DNA from: Chondrosia reniformis
Taxonomy: Eukaryota > Porifera > Demospongiae > Chondrillida > Chondrillidae
Assembly (NCBI GenBank): GCA_947172415.1
Contig: OX359200.1
Span: 5,706,501-5,770,500 of the forward strand
Reading direction: 5' to 3'
Length of the DNA: 64,000 nucleotides
The notes under the pieces are model-generated. The model saw nothing but the letters and a program-made list of their open reading frames with translations, was not told the DNA's origin and searched no databases. Of this stretch, positions 26,335 to 37,549 are shown piece after piece. The number at the start of each line of letters is the position of its first letter. Position 1 is the first letter of the stretch. A program made the translations under genes and the position numbers.

Positions 26335-27062
26335 ACCTTGCATATACAAGTAAATAAAAAACATTTACAAAAATGATGTTAGAAGTAGGAATGGCAGTGT
26401 TCACTAATACATCTGCAAAAAGTATCGAAACAAGACACTGATTATATGATAAGGCTAATCATACAGAAGTTGCATATATACTGAAATTTAAGTAACTTAA
26501 CCATACACTTCTGTGTTTGGGTGCACTAACCTTAAGTAGGAATGGTGCGCCCAAACACAGAAGTATTACTTGTTTTAAATTGATTTTGAAAGTTTTCTTG
26601 ACGAAAATCTCAAAATAACGTCGAAATATGCCGAAAACCATGATCTCTTAATTAAAATATGGCGTCCGAGAAGACAACAATTTTCGCTCTTCACAATTAA
26701 CATGCTTATAGAGCGCATTCAGATTTACGGCTGTCTATTCCCTAGTTCCGAAATATTTATGACGATTTATAACTAGTACGTGCCCGCATAAGTTCGCATA
26801 TTAGCGCTAGTCTATTCCATAAAAGAAGAAGAAAAATGAATTTTGGAAATGGGTCTATTCCTAGTTAGCCGCTTTTTGAACGCTATAGAGCGTGTAGAGC
26901 GTCGAAACATGTTTTGGCATTCAGGAAAGCGTGCATTAATCGCTGCAAATAACCGAATATAACCGAAAATCGCTTCGTTGGTGATTTATGAGGTGTTGAT
27001 TGCTAATACATTGGATAGGGCGGCCATTTTTTCAGGCCATTTCTACTTAGAGAGTACTACCG
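26335..27062. repeat. Family M element, long copy (about 730 bp), present only in the left duplicate
   Basis: It starts AAAAACATTTACAAAAATGA and ends GGCCATTTCTACTTAGAGAG, the same ends as the copy at 1735-2090, with about 370 bp of extra interior. The right duplicate runs straight through this point near 36005, so the insertion came after the duplication or was lost from the right copy. Confidence 0.6.
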
Positions 27063-27064
27063 TT

Positions 27065-27560
27065 CTCTCTGATATATCAAGTACGTACTACACGTGCAGT
27101 ACAAGTTACAAATTTCAGAGATCCATGGCAAAGGATAATCAATATTTTAAACAGTACAGCTGCAGGCTTTGAAATCCTCAACTACTGCATAGAGAGTAGT
27201 AGTTGATACAGATCATACAAGGTAGAACATATGCATGGCCTATTTTACACTTTAGTATAGATTGAAAATTATGCATCTGCATGCCATTATCAGCAAAAAT
27301 TCCAGTCTCAAGGGGTCTCAGCCAATAATCACTGCAGATTCGATTTGCCTTAAATTGAGTGTGAGCTAGGAGTACAGACAATTTGTTGCATGCATTCACA
27401 TAAACAACAGGGTTAGTGACCATTTGGTAACTTGCACACAGGGACATAGAAGGCTGAGGCTTAAATTTATTTCATGCACAATGTTACTAAATGGTCTCTA
27501 ACCCTGTTGTTTATGGGAATGCATGCAACCAACCGTTGGTACTCCTAGCTCACACTCAAG
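27065..27560. repeat. Family B copy with inverted-repeat end
   Basis: It aligns with 36005-36525 and 9225-9835. The stretch 27355-27560 folds back on itself: AACAACAGGGTTAGTGACCA against TGGTCTCTAACCCTGTTGTT. The minus-strand frame 27178-27447 is part of the repeat and not a gene. Confidence 0.65.
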
Positions 27561-28639
27561 GGACATCATATGGTATACCTATATAAAGGCGCCCCAAAAA
27601 TGATTTAGTTAATGAATGGACTGAATAGAGTGTTAATGAGTTTGTTGACAATGATGCCGTCTCAAATGGCAGCAAAATGCATTCCCTGATCCATGTTCAT
27701 GCATGGTGTGCTTCTGATGTGTATGGTCTCTTTGATCTTCTTCTTGTTCTGTTTTTGTGCGAACAAAACAGAACAAGAAGGAAGATGTAAGAGGTCGAAA
27801 CATCCATAATTAGTAAATTCATGTTGCTGACGCTCAATAAGGCTTTATTTTCAACGCATAACTACAAATAATACATATATTATATCCAATATACGTATAT
27901 TGTTGAATTTTTATTTTATGACTCTGTGATTTCATTACTGAGACTGTTGAGTGTTCAAAAGGATAACTACTGTTTGACCTGAATGAATGCGATTGATAAC
28001 TAAGAGGTGGACTCCATGGTTCGTGGCTATCACGTCTATCACAATATTTGGGAAGCTGGCTGTTGGGCATGAAGCATGCTAGTAGTCTTGGCAATGAGAT
28101 CATGAGCACAAGGGACTAACCCACTGAGCATGTGCAGCAGTATGTTGGGGTGGCATAGTTGCTGGCATCTATACCATCATCATGTTACCAAGTTTATAAC
28201 CACAGAAAGAAATTAAAGTGATTGTATATAGTTTGGTATTTTGTCTTGCCACCCAGTGCATAATAAGCATAGGGCTAATACACAATTAATGTTTGTGGAG
28301 AATATTTTCACGAATAGCTATCCATCCACGAAATTTCCAAAAATATTCTCCCATGAAAATTTCCGCTATATTATATATACGTGCATTTATTATGTTTCGA
28401 ATGCTATTATTAATTAAAGCATATCATAGGTTTATTTGGCTGTAAAGGGCTTCATACATCATATTACATTAGTGTTGATATCATACTTCACAGCACTACA
28501 TATATACTACTCTGCCAGATATTAAGATGAAACACTTAGCAATGAATATTATTTTAAGCAGTGTACGCATATGCGTGTATTTGTTTCTATTATTCCCTAT
28601 ATATTCTCTATATAGTTCTTAAAATCTTATAATTCAAGT

Positions 28640-30867
28640 TCAAATTCGTATTACTCTACTAGTAATTCTCACTGAGTAATCATTCATGTTATCAGTTGGA
28701 GGACAGAAAACCTTTGCAAATGATCCACCACTTGTACCTTTCACTAACAGACCAGGATTGACACACACACTGCCCTGGATCAACTAGAAAGAAGGAAAAA
28801 AGACATGAAAAGTGCACCACAAAACATTCTATACCAAAAAGACAAATCATATGTATATCTGTATGTATGCATTATGCATGTGAACATTTGAAAAGACAAG
28901 GATTCCTAGGATCAATGATGAATGGTGGAATTTTCAGAAACAGCTGTCTGGCCCAGTGGAGAAGAAGCAGCAAGAAAAGAAAGTCTCCAGGACCTGTTTC
29001 CTCATCCAAAGCACTCTCCAGGATTAGTTCCCTATAGCATGTAGGAAAATGGTGTATTACATTTTTCATGTCCTACTTTAGCAAAGGGCTTCAACTCTGA
29101 TGGTAAAATAACAACATCAGGTTGAAATGGGATCTTTGCTTTGTCATTACAACTTTCCACTTCCATATTGATACTTTCGTGAGTGGGAAAAAGAGGATAA
29201 AAACTACATAGAGGAAAAATAATCTACCTTTTCCTAAATGGTACCAAGTAAAGGGCATATGTAATGATGTTAAAATTAAGAGCTGTACAACCTTGGATCA
29301 GCTTAAAATAGAATTATAGCCCTCCAGGTACAAACTCAAGTCTACACCAGTAATAGAGTTGTGATGGACAGCAATAGATACAACAAAAGAAATGAAAATG
29401 AAACACGCAGTAAACACTTATGAACTGGACACTAAATGAGAACATACCTCCTTTGTGAATACATGTGCTGAACAAGAGTTGTCATCCTGTCCGCAGTAGG
29501 TCCAGCAGTACTAAACAAACACAGAAACAGGAAGGTTACCCATTTTCTCTCTTCTAACAAGATGGCCGCTATATACTACATATGTATGAACAACCAGCCT
29601 CACTAGGTCTGTCCAGACAAGTGTTTTAGTATGTCAGTTGAAGTGACACCTATTGTCACATTATTGATGGTGAGGATTGAAGGATCTGTAGCAAAGTTCA
29701 GTCTTTCATCCTGAGTAAATCAAGACAAAACCATCAGAGAAGATATTAAAGGCATTAATAGTACTTACAATGTTTGCTTCTCTTCTGTAAGGAAGTTTAA
29801 AGTCATCAGAAAAAGGTGGCTGAGGGTAGAGTTGATGGTGATGGAAGTCATTTTGAGAAGGAATCAAAACTACTCTAGTTTGAGCCCTGTAAAGAAAATT
29901 AACAATGCTAAAAGAATGCCTCATTCTACAAAACATTATGCTTCCAGATATGAACAATTACTTCATTAATTCTTAAGTACAATAAGTCTATAATAATTCC
30001 CTTCAATTTTCCTTTTTCATTTTTTTAATGTCAGATGTCTCTCTCAGGTCAAATCATAAATACGTATAAACATGATGGATGAAGTAAAGTAAAGAAGTCA
30101 ACTTACTCTATAGCAACCTCTAGTGTATGGGACAGGAAACTATCAAACCATTTTGACGGATCCTCCTCGTAACACCAATTCTGTTCAGAGTAAGTAATGT
30201 GATTAGTATTGTGTTCTTTACATATAACAGACAAACAAACCTCAATCTCACCATGTCTTGCATCAACAAAGGGACCACACTAAAAATATAAAATTTTAGT
30301 AAAATAACATGCCTTCTTACATACATAGGTATAATAATTACTTGAGAATAACAATAGGAAACACTTAATGACATTATCAGTACACTAGCTCAGGCTTTGG
30401 TAGGGTTAACATAAGAGTTGTAAAACAAGTGCTGGCTACTACAGTGAACATTAAATTTCTTTACCAAGTTAAGCACATTTAGTTGACAGGTGCACTGCTC
30501 ATACTCATATAAAGGTTTTATTAGTTTTATCAGTGCCCATTATCTTGCTGCCACTGAATAACTACTACTGTAGGTGTCTTTGCACAGAGATGATGTGTAA
30601 GTTATGCTGCTGTGCAAGGGAAGAAATCCAACACAACATACGTACCAGTACAAGAACCCTTGGCTTATCCCTTTTAACTACTTGCAAGAGATCCATTAGA
30701 GGTTCATATTTAAAGTTATCACTTGTAGTGAAGGGACCAGAGGCCACGAGAAGAGTAAATCCTGGAGGGGGAGGAGGTAAACATGTCACTAGGCTAAGAG
30801 ATTTATAATCTATCATCTTACCATCACTACCTTTATTAGCCCTAACACGCGGTTCAAGAGGTAAATC
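28640..30867 (-). pseudogene. Orphan 3' part of POLA2 (nine exons), left duplicate
   Basis: It is the same nine exons as POLA2 exons 11-19 at 37550-39752, including LVASGPFTT, CGPFVDARHGEIE, VVLIPSQNDFHHHQLYPQPP, VTSTDILKHL, ILPSELKPFAK and the final RVIRI stop. All exon frames and splice sites I checked are intact (one exon ends AGG AG where the right copy has AGG AA, Ser versus Asn). No N-terminal exons exist upstream: sequence above 31155 is repeats and a plus-strand BEN-like ORF. Alone it lacks the N-terminal domain that binds the catalytic subunit and most of the OB fold. It could be an expressed truncated paralogue, a donor for gene conversion, or silent. Confidence 0.85.
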
Positions 30868-31159
30868 CTGAAAGAGAGAAATGAGTACACAAATGCCAAT
30901 CAAACCATGTTTATATTAATCTTCTGTTACGTATGTAATATTCTAGAAATGGTACGAGTTATTTTGTGGTGTTCGCGGTCATATAAAATAGAATACGAAT
31001 GAGTATCAGCAACATCAGTTAATCAGAGGGGGCAATGGTACAAGGGTGTTGAAGCAATATACGTAGGAGGTTCATGTTCTCTAAGTTATCCAGGGGAGGG
31101 GGGGCAAATGCCCTCCTCTATGCAGCCCTGCAAAAATAACATTTTATACCTACGTTACA

Positions 31160-31515
31160 AATCATAATAAAGTAAACGTTTTGCGAACTACGGACGGGAC
31201 GTAGTACGGATACGGCTACGGTCGTAGCTCGGTGAAAGTAGCAAGCAAAAGGTACGGACGTTCTATATGGCTACGTGTACGTGATACGGGCGTTTTCATT
31301 TATCGGTACGGGCGTATACGGCTACGGATATAGACCTTCTCTGGTACGTCTGGTACGGGTCACAGAGTTAAACTTGAATACATATGGTTTTGTAGACGTA
31401 CTTACAAATTACAAGTCGATAAAGTGTACGAAGGAAAGATACCTATTAAGTATGAGTGTCCGTTCGGCAAAGAAGGCTAATCAAGAGAAGGCTAGTGAGT
31501 TAACTTGCTCCATTT
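31160..31515. repeat. CGTA-rich TIR element, half copy, at the end of the left duplicate
   Basis: It starts ACAAATCATAATAAAGTAAA, the terminal repeat of the element at 48772-49172, followed by GGTACGG/GGCTACGG units and a segment (GGCAAAGAAGGCTAATCA) also present inverted at 48930. The frames 31275-31646 and 31505-31786 lie mostly in it. It sits exactly at the duplication boundary. Confidence 0.55.
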
Positions 31516-33073
31516 TGGAAGTAATTACCCTGAAGCAAAACTTACCTCATTGCTTATTCCTAACTATACCTTCAGAGGATCATGCACTTGTGTATTGGCC
31601 AGAGGAAGACTGTGTCAGTATTTTGAACCCTGTCCTCCTATCTTGAATAAACAATACAACATTAACCCTCTGACTCCACACCTATATCAATTTGTTCAAT
31701 ATAGGGAACAAATTTCAACAATTTTTTTGAAAAAAGCCGACTTACCGTCAATTCACTTGGGATTTTTCCTAAACTATGACCTATGAATGTATTATAATCC
31801 TAACGAGAGGTTTTCCCATTCATTATAAATAGGCGGAGATATAAGCCTTTAAGGCGAATTTCAGCGTTTTTTCCCCGTATATATAACTATTGTATAACTT
31901 TGGTTACACAATAACAAAATGGCCGCCCCTGGCGATTTTTAGGGTAATATTGTTTTCATTTGCCGATTACGTTGTACGGCTTCATGTTACGGAAAGATAT
32001 ATATATATATATAGTGCAAGTTACAATATACTAAGGTAATCTAAATAATATAATATAATATAATATAATGTAATTAAATAATTCATATGGCTCCAAGAAA
32101 GGATCTAGAAACAAAATGGGCATATCATCATAAAATATAGGGTATAAAACTCGTTTTAAATTAAGGGATTTCTTATTTAGGCTCAATTTGTTAGAAAACG
32201 GAGGACAAAGTCTGCATATAAAAGGCCATAGGACTATAGAAAACCTATGGAAAATTTATATTCAAACCACGTGTTATATTAATAAAAATTTTCAATTTGT
32301 CAGATAACTGTGAAACCAACATATATCATGGTACATGTGCATAGAAACATCTGACGAAGTTTTGCTTAATTAAATGAGCAAAATAATCAAGATAATAATG
32401 AAGAATTCAAGGCTACGATTGCACAATCTGATGATGTATTATGATGTTTCTCTAGTGCGTCACCAACACCTCTCGTATGTCGCTCTGTAAACATTTAGTG
32501 AATCTTGTGACGTTCAGAAAACGTCATTGCCTGGTTGCTAAAGAAGATCATCCCTTTCGTGAACAGCTATGACAAGTCAACGCTCTCCTACGAGAAGGAG
32601 CTACGGAATAAGCGAGTTGTAGCGAAGGTTAGATAAAGCGCATTTGTATACGTTCATGTTAAGTTTAAGAGTAAATGTGAAAAGTTACAGTATCCTAGTT
32701 CATCTGATGATTTCAAAAAAATTATGAAATTGACCACAAATATGGTGTCAGCTACCTTATTGCTAATTTTATCATACTTTTAAAATAAAATTATTTATTT
32801 ATGTCTTCTATAGATTGTACATTTACAGTAATATATTGTAGAAAATTTAAGAAAGAAAAACCAAATAGTTTGGCTATAAATAAAAAGAGAGCAGTAATAT
32901 TACCTCTATAATGCGGCGGCCAATTTTTGTATGGTGGGGTCAGAGGGTAAAACGGGTACAAGAAATTATACTGGTGTTTTAATTAGCTTGGGTAGGTTTA
33001 TACAAACTGTCAAGAACAATATGGTGGATTTGGCGCATGAAATCCTGGAAACTCTTTTTCCACTGATATATAG
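31516..33073. other. Repeat-rich stretch without a supported gene, containing a family A copy (32125-32650)
   Basis: Family A matches 8265-8865 through CATATAAAAGGCCATAGGAC, ATATATCATGGTACATGTG and the end CGAGTTGTAGCGAAGGTTAG. An AATAT microsatellite occupies 32040-32075. An ATG at 33022 opens a short frame (MVDLAHEILETLF) that ends before the BEN-like ORF. Confidence 0.55.
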
Positions 33074-34132
33074 GTTCTAGGAGTGATATTGAGCTAAACG
33101 AAAACGATATTTTGGAAATATTGTTTGGCATTCCCAAGGTTGATATTTCGGACATGTCTGTTGTGATACCAGCTGCAGATCTTCACCAGGTCCAGGAAAC
33201 TGATGAACAACATGAACAACAGACAGTAGAAGATGATGATTCAGCACTTGAATGGACTCTAGATATGCTAAAACAACCATTGGCAAGAAAACGTGGCCCA
33301 GCTAAATCCCATGAGTCTAAGCCAAAAAGTAAGCAGTTAAAAAATCAGGATAAAGAAAGCCAAGTTCCAACAGGAGAAATCCTGGATGTGACTGACTATG
33401 GGAATGCACAGGAAACATCAAATGTTGCTGAACCAACAAAGCATATCAGAGATATGGAGCCCACATTAAAAAATATAATGAGTGCTATAAAGGAGCTGCA
33501 TAAAGATGTGCAGCAATTGCAAATTAAGGTGCAACTGATCATGAACAACCAGACTACTCAGTACATCCATGGTCCTGCACCACAGCAGTTCCCCCTGAGT
33601 ATTGCTCAACTAGAGCAGCTACTGCCACAACAACATGTAGCACCATTGATACCTGCACATACACAGTATGGTGCAGGACTGGTACCGGACGAATGGAGTT
33701 TCAACCAGTCTCAGGCCCTAAATGAAAGAGATTACCACTATGTTAGAGACCAACAATCGCCACCAGCAACACAATGTGCTCCCATACCTTCAGTGAGCAC
33801 AAAATATAGAGAGTTGTCATCTGATGACATCAACAAAGCTCGCCTTAAATCTGTTCAGGATGTTCTGCAGCGATATCCTAATTTACAGACTGAATCCACG
33901 ATTGGAGCTTTGGCTGTTAAGGTGGCAAGAGAAGCCCTCTTTGGTGATGAAATCTTGCGTAGATGTACTCCAAGAGGATGGCAGGACTTACCAGCATTAC
34001 CTCAGGCAGAACTGAACATGTTGAAAACATAAACTGTTCCCAAGCTGTCCTGAGGAATATGAGAAAAAGTGGGCCACTGCCCAGGTTGCTGTTGCTCAGG
34101 CCTGTAAGAGACTTAGAAGTAAACAAGTTTAG
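33074..34132 (+). CDS. BEN-like domain ORF, probably transposon-derived, with a frameshift near the end
   Basis: An acceptor-like CACTGATATATAG precedes GTTCTAGGAG; the frame is then open for about 319 codons to 34032, starting ELNENDILEILFG with no ATG until DMSVV. The middle is Gln/Pro-rich with a possible coiled coil (residues about 115-145, LKNIMSAIKELHKDVQQLQI). The C-terminus has LAVKVAREALFGDEIL..CTPRG...LPALPQAELNMLK, then a stop; a different frame continues FPSCPEEYEKKW..AQVAVAQACKRLR to a stop at 34132. The two parts together resemble a BEN-type DNA-binding domain, so an indel or an unseen splice separates them. No intron boundaries fit clearly. It lies next to a family A repeat, as does the fragment at 10086. 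Intactness and expression are uncertain. Confidence 0.5.
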
Positions 34133-34947
34133 TTAACTATATCCTATTTATGCATGAAACAGACTTTTGAGAACCTATATACAACTTATTTCAATTTGTG
34201 TATACTGTTTGGCTATATAAACAGTATTTTGATTATTTATCTTGAGGTTAACCACAAATTCACAAATACCAAATGGCTGACTCCCTACTCACGCAATACA
34301 AACAAATTCCATGTGGTAGTAGATAAAGAAATGAAATACTTGCTGTATATATTGGCAAAATCAACTAAGAAAAAGTTGCAACAATCGGTAAAGACTAGAT
34401 TAGAATTTAAATTGCTATTATAATTGACACACAGTGTTTAGGGTCAGTAATCATAATGAATAAGGAGAGCTTCTGCTGACGTAGAGAAACTTACCTTCAG
34501 TTAACTTAATGTTTCTTCGTATAAATTGATACAACGTTAGTCTTTTTTTACAAGAAAAATGTCCTTGTCCTTCTTTATCAAAGGTAATAAAAGTACGATC
34601 GTAGAAGCAGCTTCTATCAGTATCCGATGGCCATTTTTTCGGCCGACAAAATGGCTGGCTACATAAGGAGTCCTATATTGGTCTTCGAATTCTAGCTATA
34701 ATATTTCTCTTTTGATGGAAACGCAGATGAGTGTAACGTTGTTTAGAGGTTAGTTACTTGCGCCACACGGTACTTAATCTAAAAATTACTTTTGACAAAG
34801 GTATAAAGTGTCGATTTTTATAACATCAAGACGAAGTAGCTACTTACATGCCTATACTTTGCTTAGATTTGGTTAATGATCTTACAAACTAAGTGAACCC
34901 TGATGCTATGTGAATAAATGTTTACAAAGTACAAAAAAGGATAGATA
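34133..34947. other. Intergenic, no gene seen
   Basis: AT-rich with no supported frame. A short inverted repeat, GGCCATTTTTTCGGCCG followed by ACAAAATGGC, lies near 34630. Confidence 0.5.
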
Positions 34948-35234
34948 TGAATTTATTTAGTAGGTAATAATCATACATATGTAGCTTATATACACTTTAA
35001 TGGTCAGCTAGTCACCAACTAGTTAATGTAATCAAATTAATTTAAAACAGATTTCATTAAAATTGAACGCATGGTTAAGACTTGGTAGTGTACCGCTTTA
35101 GCACTAAATCTAAACCAGAGTACTCAAAGAGTACATACCCCGCGCAAGATATAGCTATATAGAAGTGAACGTGTGAACGAAGAGACAGGAATGAAAGCAT
35201 TAAATGTATATAAGATATATAGCTACGTATGATT

Positions 35235-35484
35235 TAGTCTCGTACCCAGCCCCAACTTCCGAAAAAATGGCTGACGCCTGTCTATGTGTATAAACATATG
35301 CCATATGATGTGCCTTGAGTGTGAGCTAGGAGTACCGACAGTTGGTTGCATGCATTCACATAAACAACAGGGTTAGAGACCATTTGGTAACTTGCACACA
35401 AGGCATGAAATAAATTTAAGCCTCAGCCTTTTATGTCCGCGGCGTCAGCCATTTTTGCGGAAGTTGGGGCTGGGTACGAGACTA
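35235..35484. mobile_element. 250-bp element with about 45-bp terminal inverted repeats
   Basis: The left end TAGTCTCGTACCCAGCCCCA is matched by the right end TGGGGCTGGGTACGAGACTA; the arms continue through CTTCCG and AATGGCTGACGCC. The interior is a piece of family B. No transposase frame, so it is non-autonomous. Confidence 0.7.
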
Positions 35485-36004
35485 CGTACGATGAAGTTCG
35501 GGGGGCAGCCATTGTATAACCGCATTCAAAATGGTGGACATAAAAACCACCATTTAGTCGGCAATTGCAAACACCAGTGGTGTTGAATGGATTTGAAGAA
35601 GCTGGAGCAGTTTTTCCGCGATGGTCCACCATTGGTGTTGCCTACAAGTTGCGCAGGCTCCTAGATGTTGAGATCGCTACCGCCATTTGGCAACGACAAC
35701 AACAACGACAAAACCGATCACTTTACCCCTATTTCAAGTTCAAGAAACTCGAACTACTTGCTGGTTAGATGTCTGGTCGTCACTTGATTGCCGTAAATTT
35801 CAACGCCATATATGTCGTAGAAAACGTTTTTGCACAAGCCTTACTTTTCATAGTATTAGTAAAGGTGGTTTCTAAATGCTTTCGTTCGTTCAATGTTTGA
35901 CGCTGAAGAAGAGAAAGCTAATTTTAAGCTAGAAAATGAAAGCCAGCCCCTATACTCAGAAATTATGTTAACGTACTATGGCTTCCTGTTCGTAACCTTG
36001 CATA

Positions 36005-36525
36005 TATATAACAAGTGCCATACATGCAGTAGGCACAAGTTACAAATTTAAGAGATCCATGGCAAAGTGACCCCTAGGATAATCAGTATTTTAATCAGTA
36101 CAGCTGCAGGCTTTGAAATCCTCAACTAATGCATAGAGAGTAGTAGTTGATACAGATCATACTAGGTAGAACACATGGCCTACCAATTACCTTTTCACAC
36201 CTTAGTATAGACTGAAGATTATGCATCTGCATGCCATATCAGCAAAAATTCCAATCTCAAGGGGTCTCAGCCAATAATCACTGCAGATTTGATTTGCCTT
36301 GAGTGTGAGCTAGGAGTACAGATGATTTGTTGCATGCATTCACATAAACAACAGGGTTAGTGACCATTTGGTAACTTGCACACAGGGACATAGAAGGCTG
36401 AGGCTTAAATTTATTTCATGCCTTGTGTGCAAGTTACCAAATGGTCTCTAACCCTGTTGTTTATGTGAATGCATGCAACCAACTGTCGGTACTCCTAGCT
36501 CACACTCAAGGCACATCATGATCAT
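36005..36525. repeat. Family B copy with hairpin end
   Basis: Partner of 27065-27560. Arms near 36300-36395 and 36425-36515 are inverted copies (TTGAGTGTGAGCTAGGAGTA / TACTCCTAGCTCACACTCAA), giving an almost perfect foldback of about 90 bp per arm. Confidence 0.65.
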
Positions 36526-37549
36526 ATGGCATATGTTTATATACATATACAGGCGCCCCAAAAATGATTTAGTTAATGAGTGGACTGAATAGAGTGTTAA
36601 TGAGTTAGTTGGCAATGATGTTGTACCAAATGGCATCAAAGAGCATCCCCTGATCCATATTAATACATGGTGTGCTTTTGATGAGTATGGCCTCTTTGAT
36701 CTTCCTTCTTGTTCTGTTTTTGTGTGAACATAACAGAACAAGAAGGAAGGTCAAAGATGTAAAAAGTCCGAACGTCCAGAATTACTAAATTCTTGTTGCT
36801 GATGCTCAATAAGGCTTTATTCTTAATGCATAATTACAAATAATACATATTACATCCAATATACATTGTTGAATTCTTACTTTGTGTCTGTGATTTCATT
36901 ACTGAGACTGTTGAATGTTCAAAAGGTGTAAGGATAACTACTGTTTGACCAGAATGAGTGCAATTGATAACTATGAGGTGGACTCCATGGTTTGTGGCTA
37001 TCACGTCTATTACAATATTTGGGAAGCTGGCTGTTGGGCATGAAGTGTGCTAGTACGTATATAGCCTTGGCAATGAGATCATGAGCACGAGGGACTAAGC
37101 TACTGAGCACTGTGTTGGGATGGCATAGTTGCTGATATCTATACTATCATTGAAAGAAATTAAAGTTAAAGTAATTGTAGTTCAGTATTTTGTCTTGCCA
37201 CCCAATGCATAACAAGCATAGGGCTAATGCACAATGTTCATGGCACGAATAGCAATCCATCAACAAAATTTTCCAAAAATATTCTCCAGTGAAAATTTTC
37301 CAATATATACATGCATCTATTATGTTTCGAATGCTATTAAAGCATATCATAGGTGTCTATTTGGCTGTAAAGGGCTTCATACATCATATTACATTAGTGT
37401 TGATATCTTACTCCACAGCACTGCATACTACTCTGCCATATATTAAGATGAAACACTTAGCAATGAATATTATTTTAAGCAGTGTATGCATATGCGTGTA
37501 TTTGTTCACTATATATTCACTATAGTTCTTAAAATCTTGTAATTCAAGT

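Larger units (their letters stand above)
25518..31155. repeat. Segmental duplication, left copy
   Basis: Similarity to 34948-40255 starts at TATGAATTTAT about 50 bp after the stop of the WSC/aerolysin-like gene and ends at GCAGCCCTGCAA..TACCTAC. The 28640-30960 part is nearly identical to 37550-39870. The left copy carries an extra family M insertion (26335-27062) and lacks the 189-bp element at 39890. Confidence 0.85.

Noticed and set aside
31275-31786. Overlapping ORFs of 123 and 93 codons
   Set aside because: They overlap a CGTA-rich TIR element and low-complexity sequence; no splice structure or family features.
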